A DNA stretch of 64,000 nt from CALJFL01 sp963669435. Lineage in GTDB: Bacteria; Pseudomonadota; Gammaproteobacteria; Pseudomonadales; Halieaceae. Made by a program: the position numbers and the translations under genes. The stretch spans positions 992,001-1,056,000 of the forward strand of contig OY770025.1 in the NCBI GenBank assembly GCA_963669435.1, read 5' to 3'. The notes beneath the pieces are model-generated. The model searched no databases. It was not told the DNA's origin and worked only from the letters and a program-made list of their open reading frames with translations. Each line of letters starts with the position of its first letter. The first letter of the stretch is position 1. Below, piece after piece: positions 40,787 through 48,600 of the stretch.

Positions 40787-41034
40787 CTGATGCCGCAGCA
40801 CTCGCTGGCCGGCGAAGATGACACCAAACCTAACGCCCTGACGATAATCGCTGCAATGGATAAAAAGAATATTTCTCTCACGCCTACTGCTCTCCCTGCT
40901 ACAACGTGATGAACGAAACTACTAAACCTGATGCTACTCCGATTTAATAGATCACTCCAGCCTGGGGCCATTGCCCAACCTGGACAAAATCTACGTTACA
41001 AAGAGTCACCTACCTTATTCTTTCAGCGGCTCAG
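40787..41034 (-). other. Repeated atypical cassette, family 2 copy A
   Basis: A 248-bp body repeated at 42370-42617 with only a handful of differences. A minus-strand frame from about 40971 reads SDLLNRSSIRFSSFVHHVVAG and a hydrophobic run, and is open through the attC. No gene-like stop exists. It starts with TGATGCCGCAGCAC right after GTTAC, similar in style to family 1, so the two families may be related. Non-coding function is equally possible. Confidence 0.5.
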
Positions 41035-41118
41035 TAACGCCCACAGCACAGGCCGGAAAACCGCGTAGCGGTTTGGAGGTCCAGGCCACGAAGTGGCCGA
41101 TTGTGCCTGCGCTTGTTA
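41035..41118 (-). repeat. attC (type I)
   Basis: Same as 36923. Confidence 0.9.
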
Positions 41119-41361
41119 TTGGGCCGGTGATTCATATGTATTGGAACCGACGTATTGGATAAACCTATTGCGAATCTCTCTGCACCACCTTAGCTCGTAA
41201 TCAGGGTTAAGACCTTCTGCTGCAACTACAGCTCGCGCAAATGCATCTGCATTCCATGAAGGCTCCGAAACAATTTGCTCTTTTATTTCGAGCGGCAAAC
41301 AAAAACCCAATTCAGTACCGAGGTTTTCAAGTAGATCAATGATAGGGTTCTTGGACAGCAT
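41116..41361 (-). CDS. Soluble helical protein, copy 2 (duplicated cassette)
   Basis: 81 residues, identical by eye to 37004-37249 with identical attC; 4 kb apart, different neighbours. A recent duplication. Stops on the attC TAA. Confidence 0.6.
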   Translation of the reverse strand: MLSKNPIIDLLENLGTELGFCLPLEIKEQIVSEPSWNADAFARAVVAAEGLNPDYELRWCREIRNRFIQYVGSNTYESPAQ

Positions 41362-41375
41362 TCCATTAGGCCCTA

Positions 41376-41442
41376 TAACGCCTAAAGCAGCGGCGCGCGT
41401 TAGCGCGTCCGGCCCGCAGGGCGATGCTGCCTTTACTTGTTA
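41376..41442 (-). repeat. attC (singleton type)
   Basis: TAACGCCTAAAGCAGCGG...TTTACTTGTTA. Confidence 0.87.
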
Positions 41443-41450
41443 TAAGGCTT

Positions 41451-41930
41451 TTACCGGGTGTCCGAAACATCAATGAACCAGCCTTGTCTATTAAGATAGA
41501 TGTATGTGCTGTAGCCACTGGGCTTCTTAGATTCAGAAGTATAGCCCGGAAAATAAGCTATACTTTTGCTGTATCCTCCCAAGGACATACCCCACCGGTA
41601 GTAAGGTACTGTCATACTGGTTAGTACCTCGAAATCTTCTAAGCCGTTTCTCCAATAAGCCACAAAATCTAATTCTAGCTCTTCAACTAATTCGAAAACG
41701 CGGACTTCAGCTTTTAAGTCAACTTCTGAAGGCTGGACATAGTAACTGGTATATTTTTTAAGGCTAGGTTCTGCACGCCTGAGAGCTTTATGTTTGATTC
41801 CCAACTCTGCCAGTTCAGCTAGAGAGCCGTGATTTTCTTCAAACCATCGCTGAATCTCCGCGTTCTCCGGAGGGTTAGGAGGGGAACAACCAATCAGAAA
41901 AACAAAAATGACACAGAGAAATCGCTTCAT
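41451..41930 (-). CDS. Lipoprotein of unknown function (cassette)
   Basis: 159 residues: lipoprotein signal VIFVFLIGC with Cys at residue 15, then a mature domain AEIQRWFEENHGSLAELAEL, LDFVAYWRNGLEDFEVL and STYIYLNRQGWFIDVSDTR. Probably anchored in the outer membrane. The family is unknown. Confidence 0.68.
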   Translation of the reverse strand: MKRFLCVIFVFLIGCSPPNPPENAEIQRWFEENHGSLAELAELGIKHKALRRAEPSLKKYTSYYVQPSEVDLKAEVRVFELVEELELDFVAYWRNGLEDFEVLTSMTVPYYRWGMSLGGYSKSIAYFPGYTSESKKPSGYSTYIYLNRQGWFIDVSDTR

Positions 41931-41939
41931 ATTGCCTTA

Positions 41940-41994
41940 TAACGCCCACAACAAGGGCCGGCGGTACGCCGGTCCCGATTGCTTGTGCTTGTTA
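41940..41994 (-). repeat. attC (type F)
   Basis: TAACGCCCACAACAAGGG...GTGCTTGTTA. Confidence 0.88.
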
Positions 41995-42003
41995 CATTGC
42001 CGA

Positions 42004-42285
42004 TCACTGAACAATACCTGCTAGTTTCAGGCGAGAAAACATAAGCGACGCCTCCTCAGCGTAGACAATGGACGAGGAGTTCTCCGAAAACGAACTGTTC
42101 AGAACCTCGGCTATCGCTTGGGAAACCTCTTCGGAGGACTTACACCGGCCGACCCGCCCAGCGATGGCAAGTATCTCTGAGTCGAATTCATCCTTTGGCG
42201 CACCTCCTGCGAGCAGGCTATATGGGTCAATTCTATGAACTGATTCCCTCACGATAGCCAATAAGTTTTCGGTAGAGCTATTCAT
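42004..42285 (-). CDS. DUF1871-like protein (cassette)
   Basis: 93 residues from the ATG at 42285. RIDPYSLLAGGAPKDEFDSEILAI, with the G-x-P-x-D-E-[FY]-D core, resembles the DUF1871 family of small helical proteins. The ATG chosen avoids translating the neighbouring attC. The function is unknown. Confidence 0.6.
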   Translation of the reverse strand: MNSSTENLLAIVRESVHRIDPYSLLAGGAPKDEFDSEILAIAGRVGRCKSSEEVSQAIAEVLNSSFSENSSSIVYAEEASLMFSRLKLAGIVQ

Positions 42286-42297
42286 CTGAAGGCAATG

Positions 42298-42369
42298 TAA
42301 CGCCTGCAGCAGCGGGCGCGCTGTAAGCGCGTCCGGCGACCGTAGGGAGCGTACTGCCTGCACTTGTTA
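42298..42369 (-). repeat. attC (type H)
   Basis: Same as 40715; closes repeated cassette family 2, copy B. Confidence 0.9.
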
Positions 42370-42617
42370 CTGATGCCGCAGCACGCGCTGGCCGGCGAAG
42401 ATGACACCAAACCTAACGCCCTGACGATAATCGCTGCAATGGATAAAAAGAATATTTCTCTCACGCCTACTGCTCTCCCTGCTACAACGTGATGAACGAA
42501 ACTGCTAAACCTGATGCTACTCCGATTTAATAGATCACTCCAGCCTGGGGCCATTGCCCAATCTGGACGAAATCTACGTTACAAAGAGTCACCTACTTTA
42601 TCCTTTCAGCGGCTCAG
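42370..42617 (-). other. Repeated atypical cassette, family 2 copy B
   Basis: Near-identical to copy A (40787-41034). It lies second from attI, so it was acquired or re-inserted recently. The open frame again passes through the attC (to 42282). Confidence 0.5.
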
Positions 42618-42672
42618 TAACGCCCACAACAAGGGCCGCTGGTACAGCGGTCCCGATTGCTTGTGCTTGTTA
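42618..42672 (-). repeat. attC (type F)
   Basis: TAACGCCCACAACAAGGG...GTGCTTGTTA; closes the first cassette after attI. Confidence 0.88.
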
Positions 42673-42677
42673 TGTGT

Positions 42678-42911
42678 TTATAGTTTCTCAAATTTCATTA
42701 CCCTGTATATTTCATTGTCTACGATGCCTTGGTAGTTTCCGCCACCGCTGCCACCCTTTATTTTTCGCAACTCGCGATCCTGAAAATAGCAATGATTGTA
42801 TGATGGTGAAAACACCGCCTCACCTCGCAGTTTTTCGCAACCTGCGTAGACATAAGCTCCATTGTCAGTGAGGCGTGTAATGGCCACTCTATATTTAGGT
42901 TTATTCGGCAC
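42678..42911 (-). CDS. Soluble protein of unknown function (first cassette)
   Basis: 77 residues, basic: KYRVAITRLTDNGAYVYAGCEKLRGEAVF, a Gly-rich turn GGSGGGNYQG. It is the cassette next to attI, so normally the most recently integrated and best expressed from Pc. The family is unknown. Confidence 0.6.
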   Translation of the reverse strand: MPNKPKYRVAITRLTDNGAYVYAGCEKLRGEAVFSPSYNHCYFQDRELRKIKGGSGGGNYQGIVDNEIYRVMKFEKL

Positions 42912-42932
42912 AGTCGTTACACCTAAGGCACA

Positions 42933-43000
42933 TAACAGCTTATTCTATGGAAAAAGGGCGTGTATGCAGTTGGCGGGCACCAACTGTGGGATATGAAGTC
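42933..43000 (-). other. attI recombination region
   Basis: TAACAGC (42933-42939) is the junction where the first cassette meets attI; on the minus strand it reads GCTGTTA, a valid core with the crossover between 42935 and 42936. A perfect 7-bp inverted repeat CAGTTGG/CCAACTG (42967-42986) lies inside. The exact right boundary is unknown. Confidence 0.65.
42967..42986. repeat. Inverted repeat in attI
   Basis: CAGTTGG and CCAACTG with a 6-nt loop, 31 bp from the crossover point. It could bind the integrase or form a 5' leader hairpin in the cassette transcript. Confidence 0.5.
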
Positions 43001-43029
43001 ATTCAAAACAGATTCCCTCCCGTTTTCAA
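43001..43029 (-). promoter_or_regulatory. Candidate cassette promoter Pc
   Basis: On the minus strand TTGAAA (43029-43024), a 17-nt spacer and TTGAAT (43006-43001) give a sigma-70-like promoter pointing at the cassettes, about 65 bp before attI. Only 5/6 and 4/6 matches; a second candidate (TTGATT/TACATT) lies further upstream. Confidence 0.38.
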
Positions 43030-43271
43030 CGAGTTAGCTCAATGTACTCCGAACTTCACTATGTAATCAAATAGAAATTTTCAGTGTGTGCAGCATAGCC
43101 GCTTTTCGCAGAGCTCACTGAGTCCGCTAAATAAGTCTCCGTTAATCAAAAGCTTAGCCAATCTGTCTTGGACATTCAGGGAATATTTCCCATGAAATGT
43201 GACCAGGTCATTGTAAAACGACAACGAACTGGACCATCCTCCAAACCAGATTGTTTTGGCAAGGATAGCTC
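43030..43271. other. Region upstream of intI
   Basis: No gene supported. It includes an AT-rich stretch and GGGAA-TAT-TTCCC (43179-43191), a small palindrome upstream of intI that could be an operator. A CTG/CAG pair near 43161 has an 11-nt spacer and is not accepted as a LexA box. Confidence 0.4.
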
Positions 43272-44255
43272 ATGGACGATATTCCCAGCCCTCTTCCATC
43301 GCATCCAACGCGATTTCTCGACCAGGTTCGCCTGGGCATGCGCAGTGCAGGCTATGCGCTGTCTACTGAGCGAACATACCTGCATTGGATGATGCGATTT
43401 ATTCGTTTTCACAACAGACAACATCCACAGAAAATGGGCAAGCCGGAGGTTGAAGCGTTCCTTGCACATCTTGCCGTAGTGGGCCAGGTATCACCGAGCA
43501 CGCAGCGAACAGCACTTAATGCGCTTGTGTACTTGTATATCAAACACTTGGAGAGGCCACCTGAAGACTATGAGTTCCAATTGGCAAAGACCACGCGAAG
43601 GCTGCCTACAGTACTCAACCATGACGAAGTTCAGGCGGTTCTCTGCCACCTCAAAGGCACACCGAAGCTGATGATCGAGCTGATGTACGGCAGCGGTCTG
43701 CGCTTACAGGAGTGTGTAACACTGCGAGTAAAGGATCTCGACTTTACGCTGCAGACTATTACTGTGCGACAAAGCAAAGGGGACAAGGACCGCGTGACAC
43801 TTATGCCTCAACGCGTGAAGAACGCGCTGCATACTCAAGTGAGCAAGACGCGCGCAATGCATATACAGGACCTGGCGGACGGCTTCGGCGAGGTTTATCT
43901 CCCACATGCACTCGCCCGAAAGGACTCGGGTGCCGCGAAGCAGTTTGGATGGCAATACCTGTTTCCCTCGTCGCGGATCAGTAAAGACCCACGCTCTGGA
44001 AAACTTCGCCGACATCACAGTCATGCCACACTATTGCGCAAGCACCTGAAAAGCGCAGTGGCAAAGACCTCTATCTGCAAACCAGTTCGAACGCACACAT
44101 TCCGTCACAGCTTCGCGACACGTCTTTTGGAAAAGGGTTACGACATCAGAACCATTCAGCAGCTACTCGGGCACAATGATGTTCGCACTACCGAGATTTA
44201 CACCCATGTACTAGGTCGTGGTGCTTTGGGGGTTATTAGCCCGGTTGATGGTTAG
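43272..44255 (+). CDS. intI: Integron integrase (tyrosine recombinase)
   Basis: 327 residues, the usual IntI length. Catalytic residues are visible: R144 in GSGLRLQEC, K169 in RQSKGDKDR, H275 and R278 in THTFRHSFATRLLE, H301 in LLGHNDVRTT and nucleophile Y310 in EIYTHVL. Between residues 215 and 262 it carries the IntI-specific patch (GWQYLFPSSRISKDPRSG, then RRHHSHATLLRK) that XerC/D lack and that recognises folded attC. AAGGA lies 7 nt before the ATG. It is divergent from the cassettes, which is the standard integron layout; it recombines single-stranded attC with attI. No disruption is seen, so it is probably active. Confidence 0.97.
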   Translation: MDDIPSPLPSHPTRFLDQVRLGMRSAGYALSTERTYLHWMMRFIRFHNRQHPQKMGKPEVEAFLAHLAVVGQVSPSTQRTALNALVYLYIKHLERPPEDYEFQLAKTTRRLPTVLNHDEVQAVLCHLKGTPKLMIELMYGSGLRLQECVTLRVKDLDFTLQTITVRQSKGDKDRVTLMPQRVKNALHTQVSKTRAMHIQDLADGFGEVYLPHALARKDSGAAKQFGWQYLFPSSRISKDPRSGKLRRHHSHATLLRKHLKSAVAKTSICKPVRTHTFRHSFATRLLEKGYDIRTIQQLLGHNDVRTTEIYTHVLGRGALGVISPVDG

Positions 44256-44291
44256 GTAATGACCTCTCTATAAGCCGATTTCCTACAAGCG

Positions 44292-44585
44292 TCAAGCGGC
44301 ATCAAGATTGATTTTTTGGACACGACCCAGCTTTAACACTTTCTTGGCCTGAAACAAATCATAGGCATTCTGCATCGACAGCCAACTCTCGGGGCTACGC
44401 CCCAAAGCTTTGGAGAGACGAAGCGCTATTTCAGCACTTACGCCACTCTTCATCTTCAGTATTTGATTAAGTGTCGATGCAGCAACATCTAACTGCTGTG
44501 CCAGGTATCGACGGCTAAGCCCAAAGGGCTCCATATATGTAGCCTGTATAAATTCGCCTGGATGTGGAGGATTATGCATCGACAT
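44292..44585 (-). CDS. HigA family addiction module antitoxin (orphan)
   Basis: 97 residues from the ATG at 44585 (MSMHNPPHPGEFI). The HPGEFI, GLSRRYLAQQLDVAASTLNQIL HTH and ALRLSKALGRSPESWLSMQ segments are the VapI/HigA family. No HigB toxin is upstream or downstream; the upstream neighbours are a DUF2283 gene pair. It probably is an orphan antitoxin or regulator left by gene loss. It lies just beyond intI, in no cassette. Confidence 0.85.
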   Translation of the reverse strand: MSMHNPPHPGEFIQATYMEPFGLSRRYLAQQLDVAASTLNQILKMKSGVSAEIALRLSKALGRSPESWLSMQNAYDLFQAKKVLKLGRVQKINLDAA

Positions 44586-44712
44586 CAGTGGTAGTCCTCG
44601 TAGTGGTAGGGTCAAGCCAATTCGCACTCTAAACAATGCGCCCAGCCGATAGCGGATTCAACCAATCTGACCGCGATTAAACCGAATTTATTGGCCAGCC
44701 CGAATTCTCGGG

Positions 44713-44910
44713 CTAAGCAGCGATCTCTTCGAAAGTGCATTGCGGAACATCGGTTCTATCCTTGGCATGCTCCATGGTAATTGCGCAGATGTTTCCACTA
44801 GCATCCAATTCGATCAGTGTGTCTTCGTCCAGGTCTCGAGTTTCAACCACATCCGCTGATCGGAACTCGATGTAGAGAGTATCTGTGTCCCTGAAGTACT
44901 GTACTTTCAT
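44713..44910 (-). CDS. DUF2283 family protein
   Basis: 65 residues: MKVQYFRDTDTLYIEFRSAD, RDLDEDTLIELDASGNI and AITMEHAKD are the DUF2283 pattern. It is overlapped 4 bp (ATGA) by the upstream gene, so the two form a coupled pair found together in many bacteria. The function is unknown; a toxin-antitoxin-like role has been considered for such pairs. Confidence 0.85.
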   Translation of the reverse strand: MKVQYFRDTDTLYIEFRSADVVETRDLDEDTLIELDASGNICAITMEHAKDRTDVPQCTFEEIAA

Positions 44911-45143
44911 GGCTTAAAGCCTCGATCAAAGAACGCGTTATGGATGGTTGTTCCGTCTTCCAAGAGCACAACTCGCAAGTAGCGGCCGCCCATTTCGGGT
45001 ATCGCACCCCATCGGCGGATACGACCATCCGCCTGAATATGCTCTTTTTCCGGCGATTCCGCAACTCGCTGAATCCATTCCGGTTTTATCGAACGCCGAT
45101 CCTTCCGCAGGGACACAGATTGGAAGTACCTGGTTGTTTTCAC
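44907..45143 (-). CDS. DUF4258-like partner of DUF2283
   Basis: 78 residues ending in the common LLEDGTTIHNAFFDRGF motif; earlier ESPEKEHIQADGRIRRWG carries the conserved basic and aromatic residues. This resembles a RelE-like/DUF4258 toxin fold paired with DUF2283. The pair is inferred to act together. It is not a cassette, as no attC flanks it. Confidence 0.65.
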   Translation of the reverse strand: MKTTRYFQSVSLRKDRRSIKPEWIQRVAESPEKEHIQADGRIRRWGAIPEMGGRYLRVVLLEDGTTIHNAFFDRGFKP

Positions 45144-45167
45144 CGGCAGTAACTTCCAGAACCGACC

Positions 45168-45413
45168 TTACTTCAACTTCCGCCCATACCGCCAACAGGC
45201 ACTCTTACTGTAGGCCCGCTCACTCTCCCGGCGGGCGCGCTTCCAGGCATCCATTTGACTGCCAGAGCCACCGGCGCGGCGCTGGCTGTCGTAACGGGCT
45301 ATGTCGTTCTTGAGTTTCTGGCAGTCTTCCAGGCTGATTTTCTGTGCCTGTGTGGTCGGCATAAACGCAGCGACCAGTGCCAGGCCCAGTAGGATTGCTT
45401 GCAGTAGTTTCAT
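45168..45413 (-). CDS. Small exported protein
   Basis: 81 residues with a signal peptide (1-23, cut after TTQA). The mature part is basic and polar: SLEDCQKLKNDIARYDSQRRAGG and a second Cys in SACWRYGRKLK, so one disulfide is possible. Family not recognised. Confidence 0.6.
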   Translation of the reverse strand: MKLLQAILLGLALVAAFMPTTQAQKISLEDCQKLKNDIARYDSQRRAGGSGSQMDAWKRARRESERAYSKSACWRYGRKLK

Positions 45414-45557
45414 GGGGCACCTCCTTGTGCTTTACCTAACTTATACCCACCTCCAGCAAGGTGAAACGGCCAGATGTGGCCAATACCTGTCGCCTGTGCA
45501 GGCGGGTAGCTGAGGACGATTACGGCTTACGCCTTGATTTCTGGCAAAACCAGACTA

Positions 45558-45573
45558 CTGTATATATATACAG
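45558..45573. promoter_or_regulatory. LexA box (SOS operator) of dnaE2
   Basis: CTGTATATATATACAG is a perfect match to the CTG-N10-CAG consensus, embedded in TACTG...CAGTT. It lies 31 bp upstream of the dnaE2 start and predicts strong LexA repression and SOS induction. Confidence 0.9.
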
Positions 45574-45603
45574 TTATTTTGAAATACCCTGGCACCATCA
45601 CCC

Positions 45604-48600
45604 ATGCCCTATGCCGAGCTCCATTGCCTGAGCTGTTACAGCTTCTTGCGCGGCGCCTCTCACCCCCACGAACTGGTGGAACGGGCGGCGGAGCTGGGCT
45701 ATGGGGCGCTGGCCATTACTGACGAATGCTCACTGGCGGGTGTAGTCAAAGCCCATATGGCAATAAAAGAGACTGCAAAAGAGGCGGGGCTAAAACTGCT
45801 GATCGGTAGTGAGCTACAACTGGTGGAGGGGCTGAAGCTGGTGGCGCTGGTACCTTCACGGGAAGCATATAGCGAGCTGTCGGGGTTGATCAGCATGGCC
45901 CGGCGGCGCAGCCCCAAGGGGGAATACCGGGTGACCCTGCGCGACGTGATTTTTCATCTCAAGCGCTGCCTGTTGATCTGGTTGCCGGGCGAGGTGGATG
46001 ACCGCAGCCGCGCCCATGGGCTGCAGCTGGCGCGATTGTGCAAGCAACGCCTGTGGCTGGGGGTCAGCCACCTGCTGGGCAATGACGAGGTAACGCGCTA
46101 CCAGGCTTTTTACGAAATGGCCTGTGAGCTGCAACTGCCGATGGTGGCCTGCGGCGATGTACAAATGCATTGCGCTGCACGCAAACCCCTGCACGATGTA
46201 TTTACCGCCCTTAAACATAACACCAGCATCGACCAGTTGGGACGGCGGCGCCTGGCCAACAGCCAGCAGCATTTGCGCACCCTTGAGCAACTGCAGCAAC
46301 GCTACCCCCCTGCCCTGCTCGCTGAAACCCTGGTGATTGCCCGGCAGTGCCATTTCAGCCTGGACGAGTTGCGCTACGAATACCCCGAAGAGGTTGTACC
46401 CAAGGGACATACCGCCAACAGCTACCTGCGCGAGCTGGTCGCTGTCGGCACCCGCACCCGCTGGCCCCGGGGTGTACCACCGCCCATCCAGCAGCGTATC
46501 GATACCGAACTTAAACTGATCGAAGAGCTGAACTACGAGTACTATTTTCTCACCGTGTACGACATTGTGCGCTTCGCCCGCGAGCGCGACATTCTCTGCC
46601 AGGGCCGGGGTTCGGCGGCCAACTCAGTGGTGTGTTATTGCCTGTTTATCACCGAGGTGTCGCCGGAACAGATTTCCCTGTTGTTCGAGCGCTTTATTTC
46701 CAAGGAGCGCGACGAGCCACCGGATATCGACGTCGACTTTGAACACGAGCGGCGCGAAGAGGTCATCCAGTACATCTACCGCAAGTACACCCGCCGCCGC
46801 GCGGCACTGGCCGCCACCCTCATTACCTACCGCTCGCGCAGTGCGGTGCGCGACGTGGGCAAGGCCCTGGGGCTGGACCCGGTGTTTGTCGACGACCTGG
46901 CCAAGTCGCTGGCCTGGTGGGACCGCACCAAAGACCTGGCCAAGCGCTTTGAAGAGCAAGGCGTGGCCAGCCACAGCCAACAGGCCGAGCTGTTTTACCA
47001 ACTGGTGCAGGAAATTCTCGGCTTTCCCCGCCACCTGTCACAACACGTGGGTGGGTTTGTGATTACCCGCAGCCCCATCTCCACCCTGGTGCCGGTGGAA
47101 AACGCCAGTATGGCCGAGCGCACAGTGATTCAGTGGGACAAGGAAGACATCGAGGCGCTGGGCCTGTTGAAGGTGGACATTCTCGCCCTGGGCATGCTGT
47201 CGGCGATTCGCAAGAGCCTGCAGATGGTGCATCGCTACCAACCCACGATTCGCAGCATCAGCGATATCCCCAAGGAGGACCAGGCCACCTACCAGATGCT
47301 GCAAAAAGCGGATTCCCTGGGCGTATTCCAGATCGAGTCCCGGGCCCAGATGTCCATGCTGCCCCGGCTGAAACCCCGCTGCTTTTACGACCTGGTGATT
47401 GAAATCGCCATCGTGCGCCCCGGGCCCATCCAGGGTGACATGGTGCACCCCTACCTGCGCCGCAAGCAGGGGCTGGAGGCTATCACCTACCCCAGCGAGG
47501 CCATCAAGTCGGTACTGGAACGCACCCTCGGTGTACCTATCTTCCAGGAACAGGTGATTCGCCTGGCGATGGTGGCAGCGGGGTTCAGTGGCGGCGAGGC
47601 TGACCAGTTGCGCCGGGCCATTGCCAACTGGGGGCGCAACAGCAAGCTGCTGACCTTCGAGCAAAAACTCACCAAGGGCATGATCGAACGCGGCTACGAC
47701 GAGGACTTCGCCAAACGCCTGTTCAACCAGATCAGGGGCTTCGCCGGTTACGGTTTTCCCGAATCCCACTCCGCCAGCTTTGCCCTGCTGGCCTATGTCT
47801 CGGCCTGGCTCAAGCGCCATCACCCGGCGGCGTTTTTTACCGGACTGTTGAACAGCCAGCCCATGGGGTTTTACAGTCCCTCGCAATTAATTCAGGACGC
47901 CCGCCGCCACCGGGTTACCGTGCTGCCAGTAGATGTGAACCAGAGCGACTGGGATCACCAGTTGCTGGACGCCCAGACCGGCTCGCAACAGCAACCGCCC
48001 CTGCGCCTGGGTTTGCGCCTGGTCAAGGGCTTGAGTCACGACGGTGCCAGCCGGGTGGTAGCAGCGCGGCGACAGGCGCCTTTTCGGCAGATCAGCGACC
48101 TGCGCCAGCGCGCAGAACTGGATCGCCGCGACATGGAAGCGCTGGCCGACGCCGACGCCCTCGCCTCGCTCAGCGGTCACCGGCACCAGTCCCAGTGGCA
48201 AATCATGGCGCTGGAACAACCCAAGCCGCTGTTGCAGGAAGAGCAAAAACAGCCCGCCAGTTATTTTAATGACGAGGTACAACTGCCCGCCCCCGCGGTC
48301 GCCGAGGAAGTACTGGCGGATTACCGCGCCACCGGTGTCACCCTACGCGCCCACCCGATGAGCCTGCTGCGCGAGCGCTACCCGTTTAACCAATGCAAGC
48401 GCCACACCGACTTACCGGCAATAGGCAATAACCGCTTTGTGAAAATCGCCGGCCTGGTCACTTGTCGCCAGCGCCCGGGCAGCGCTTCCGGCGTACTGTT
48501 TCTCACCCTGGAAGATGAAACCGGCAACAGCAATATCGTGGTGTGGAAACGTACCCAGCAACATTTCAGGAAGGCACTGATGACCGGGCAATTGCTGTTG

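Noticed and set aside
40309..40971. A 220-residue fusion protein spanning two cassettes.
   Set aside because: The frame crosses the attC at 40715. The two parts belong to different cassettes.
15358..42672. Dozens of similar repeats at regular spacing suggested a CRISPR array or transposon repeats.
   Set aside because: The spacing is set by genes (about 300-600 bp), the repeats differ between types and all share attC core ends. Together with intI this is an integron.
43158..43176. LexA box upstream of intI.
   Set aside because: CTG and CAG are separated by 11 bases, not 10, and the spacer lacks the usual AT pattern.
45856..48282. Several minus-strand open frames inside dnaE2.
   Set aside because: They are GC-rich antisense shadows of a conserved polymerase.
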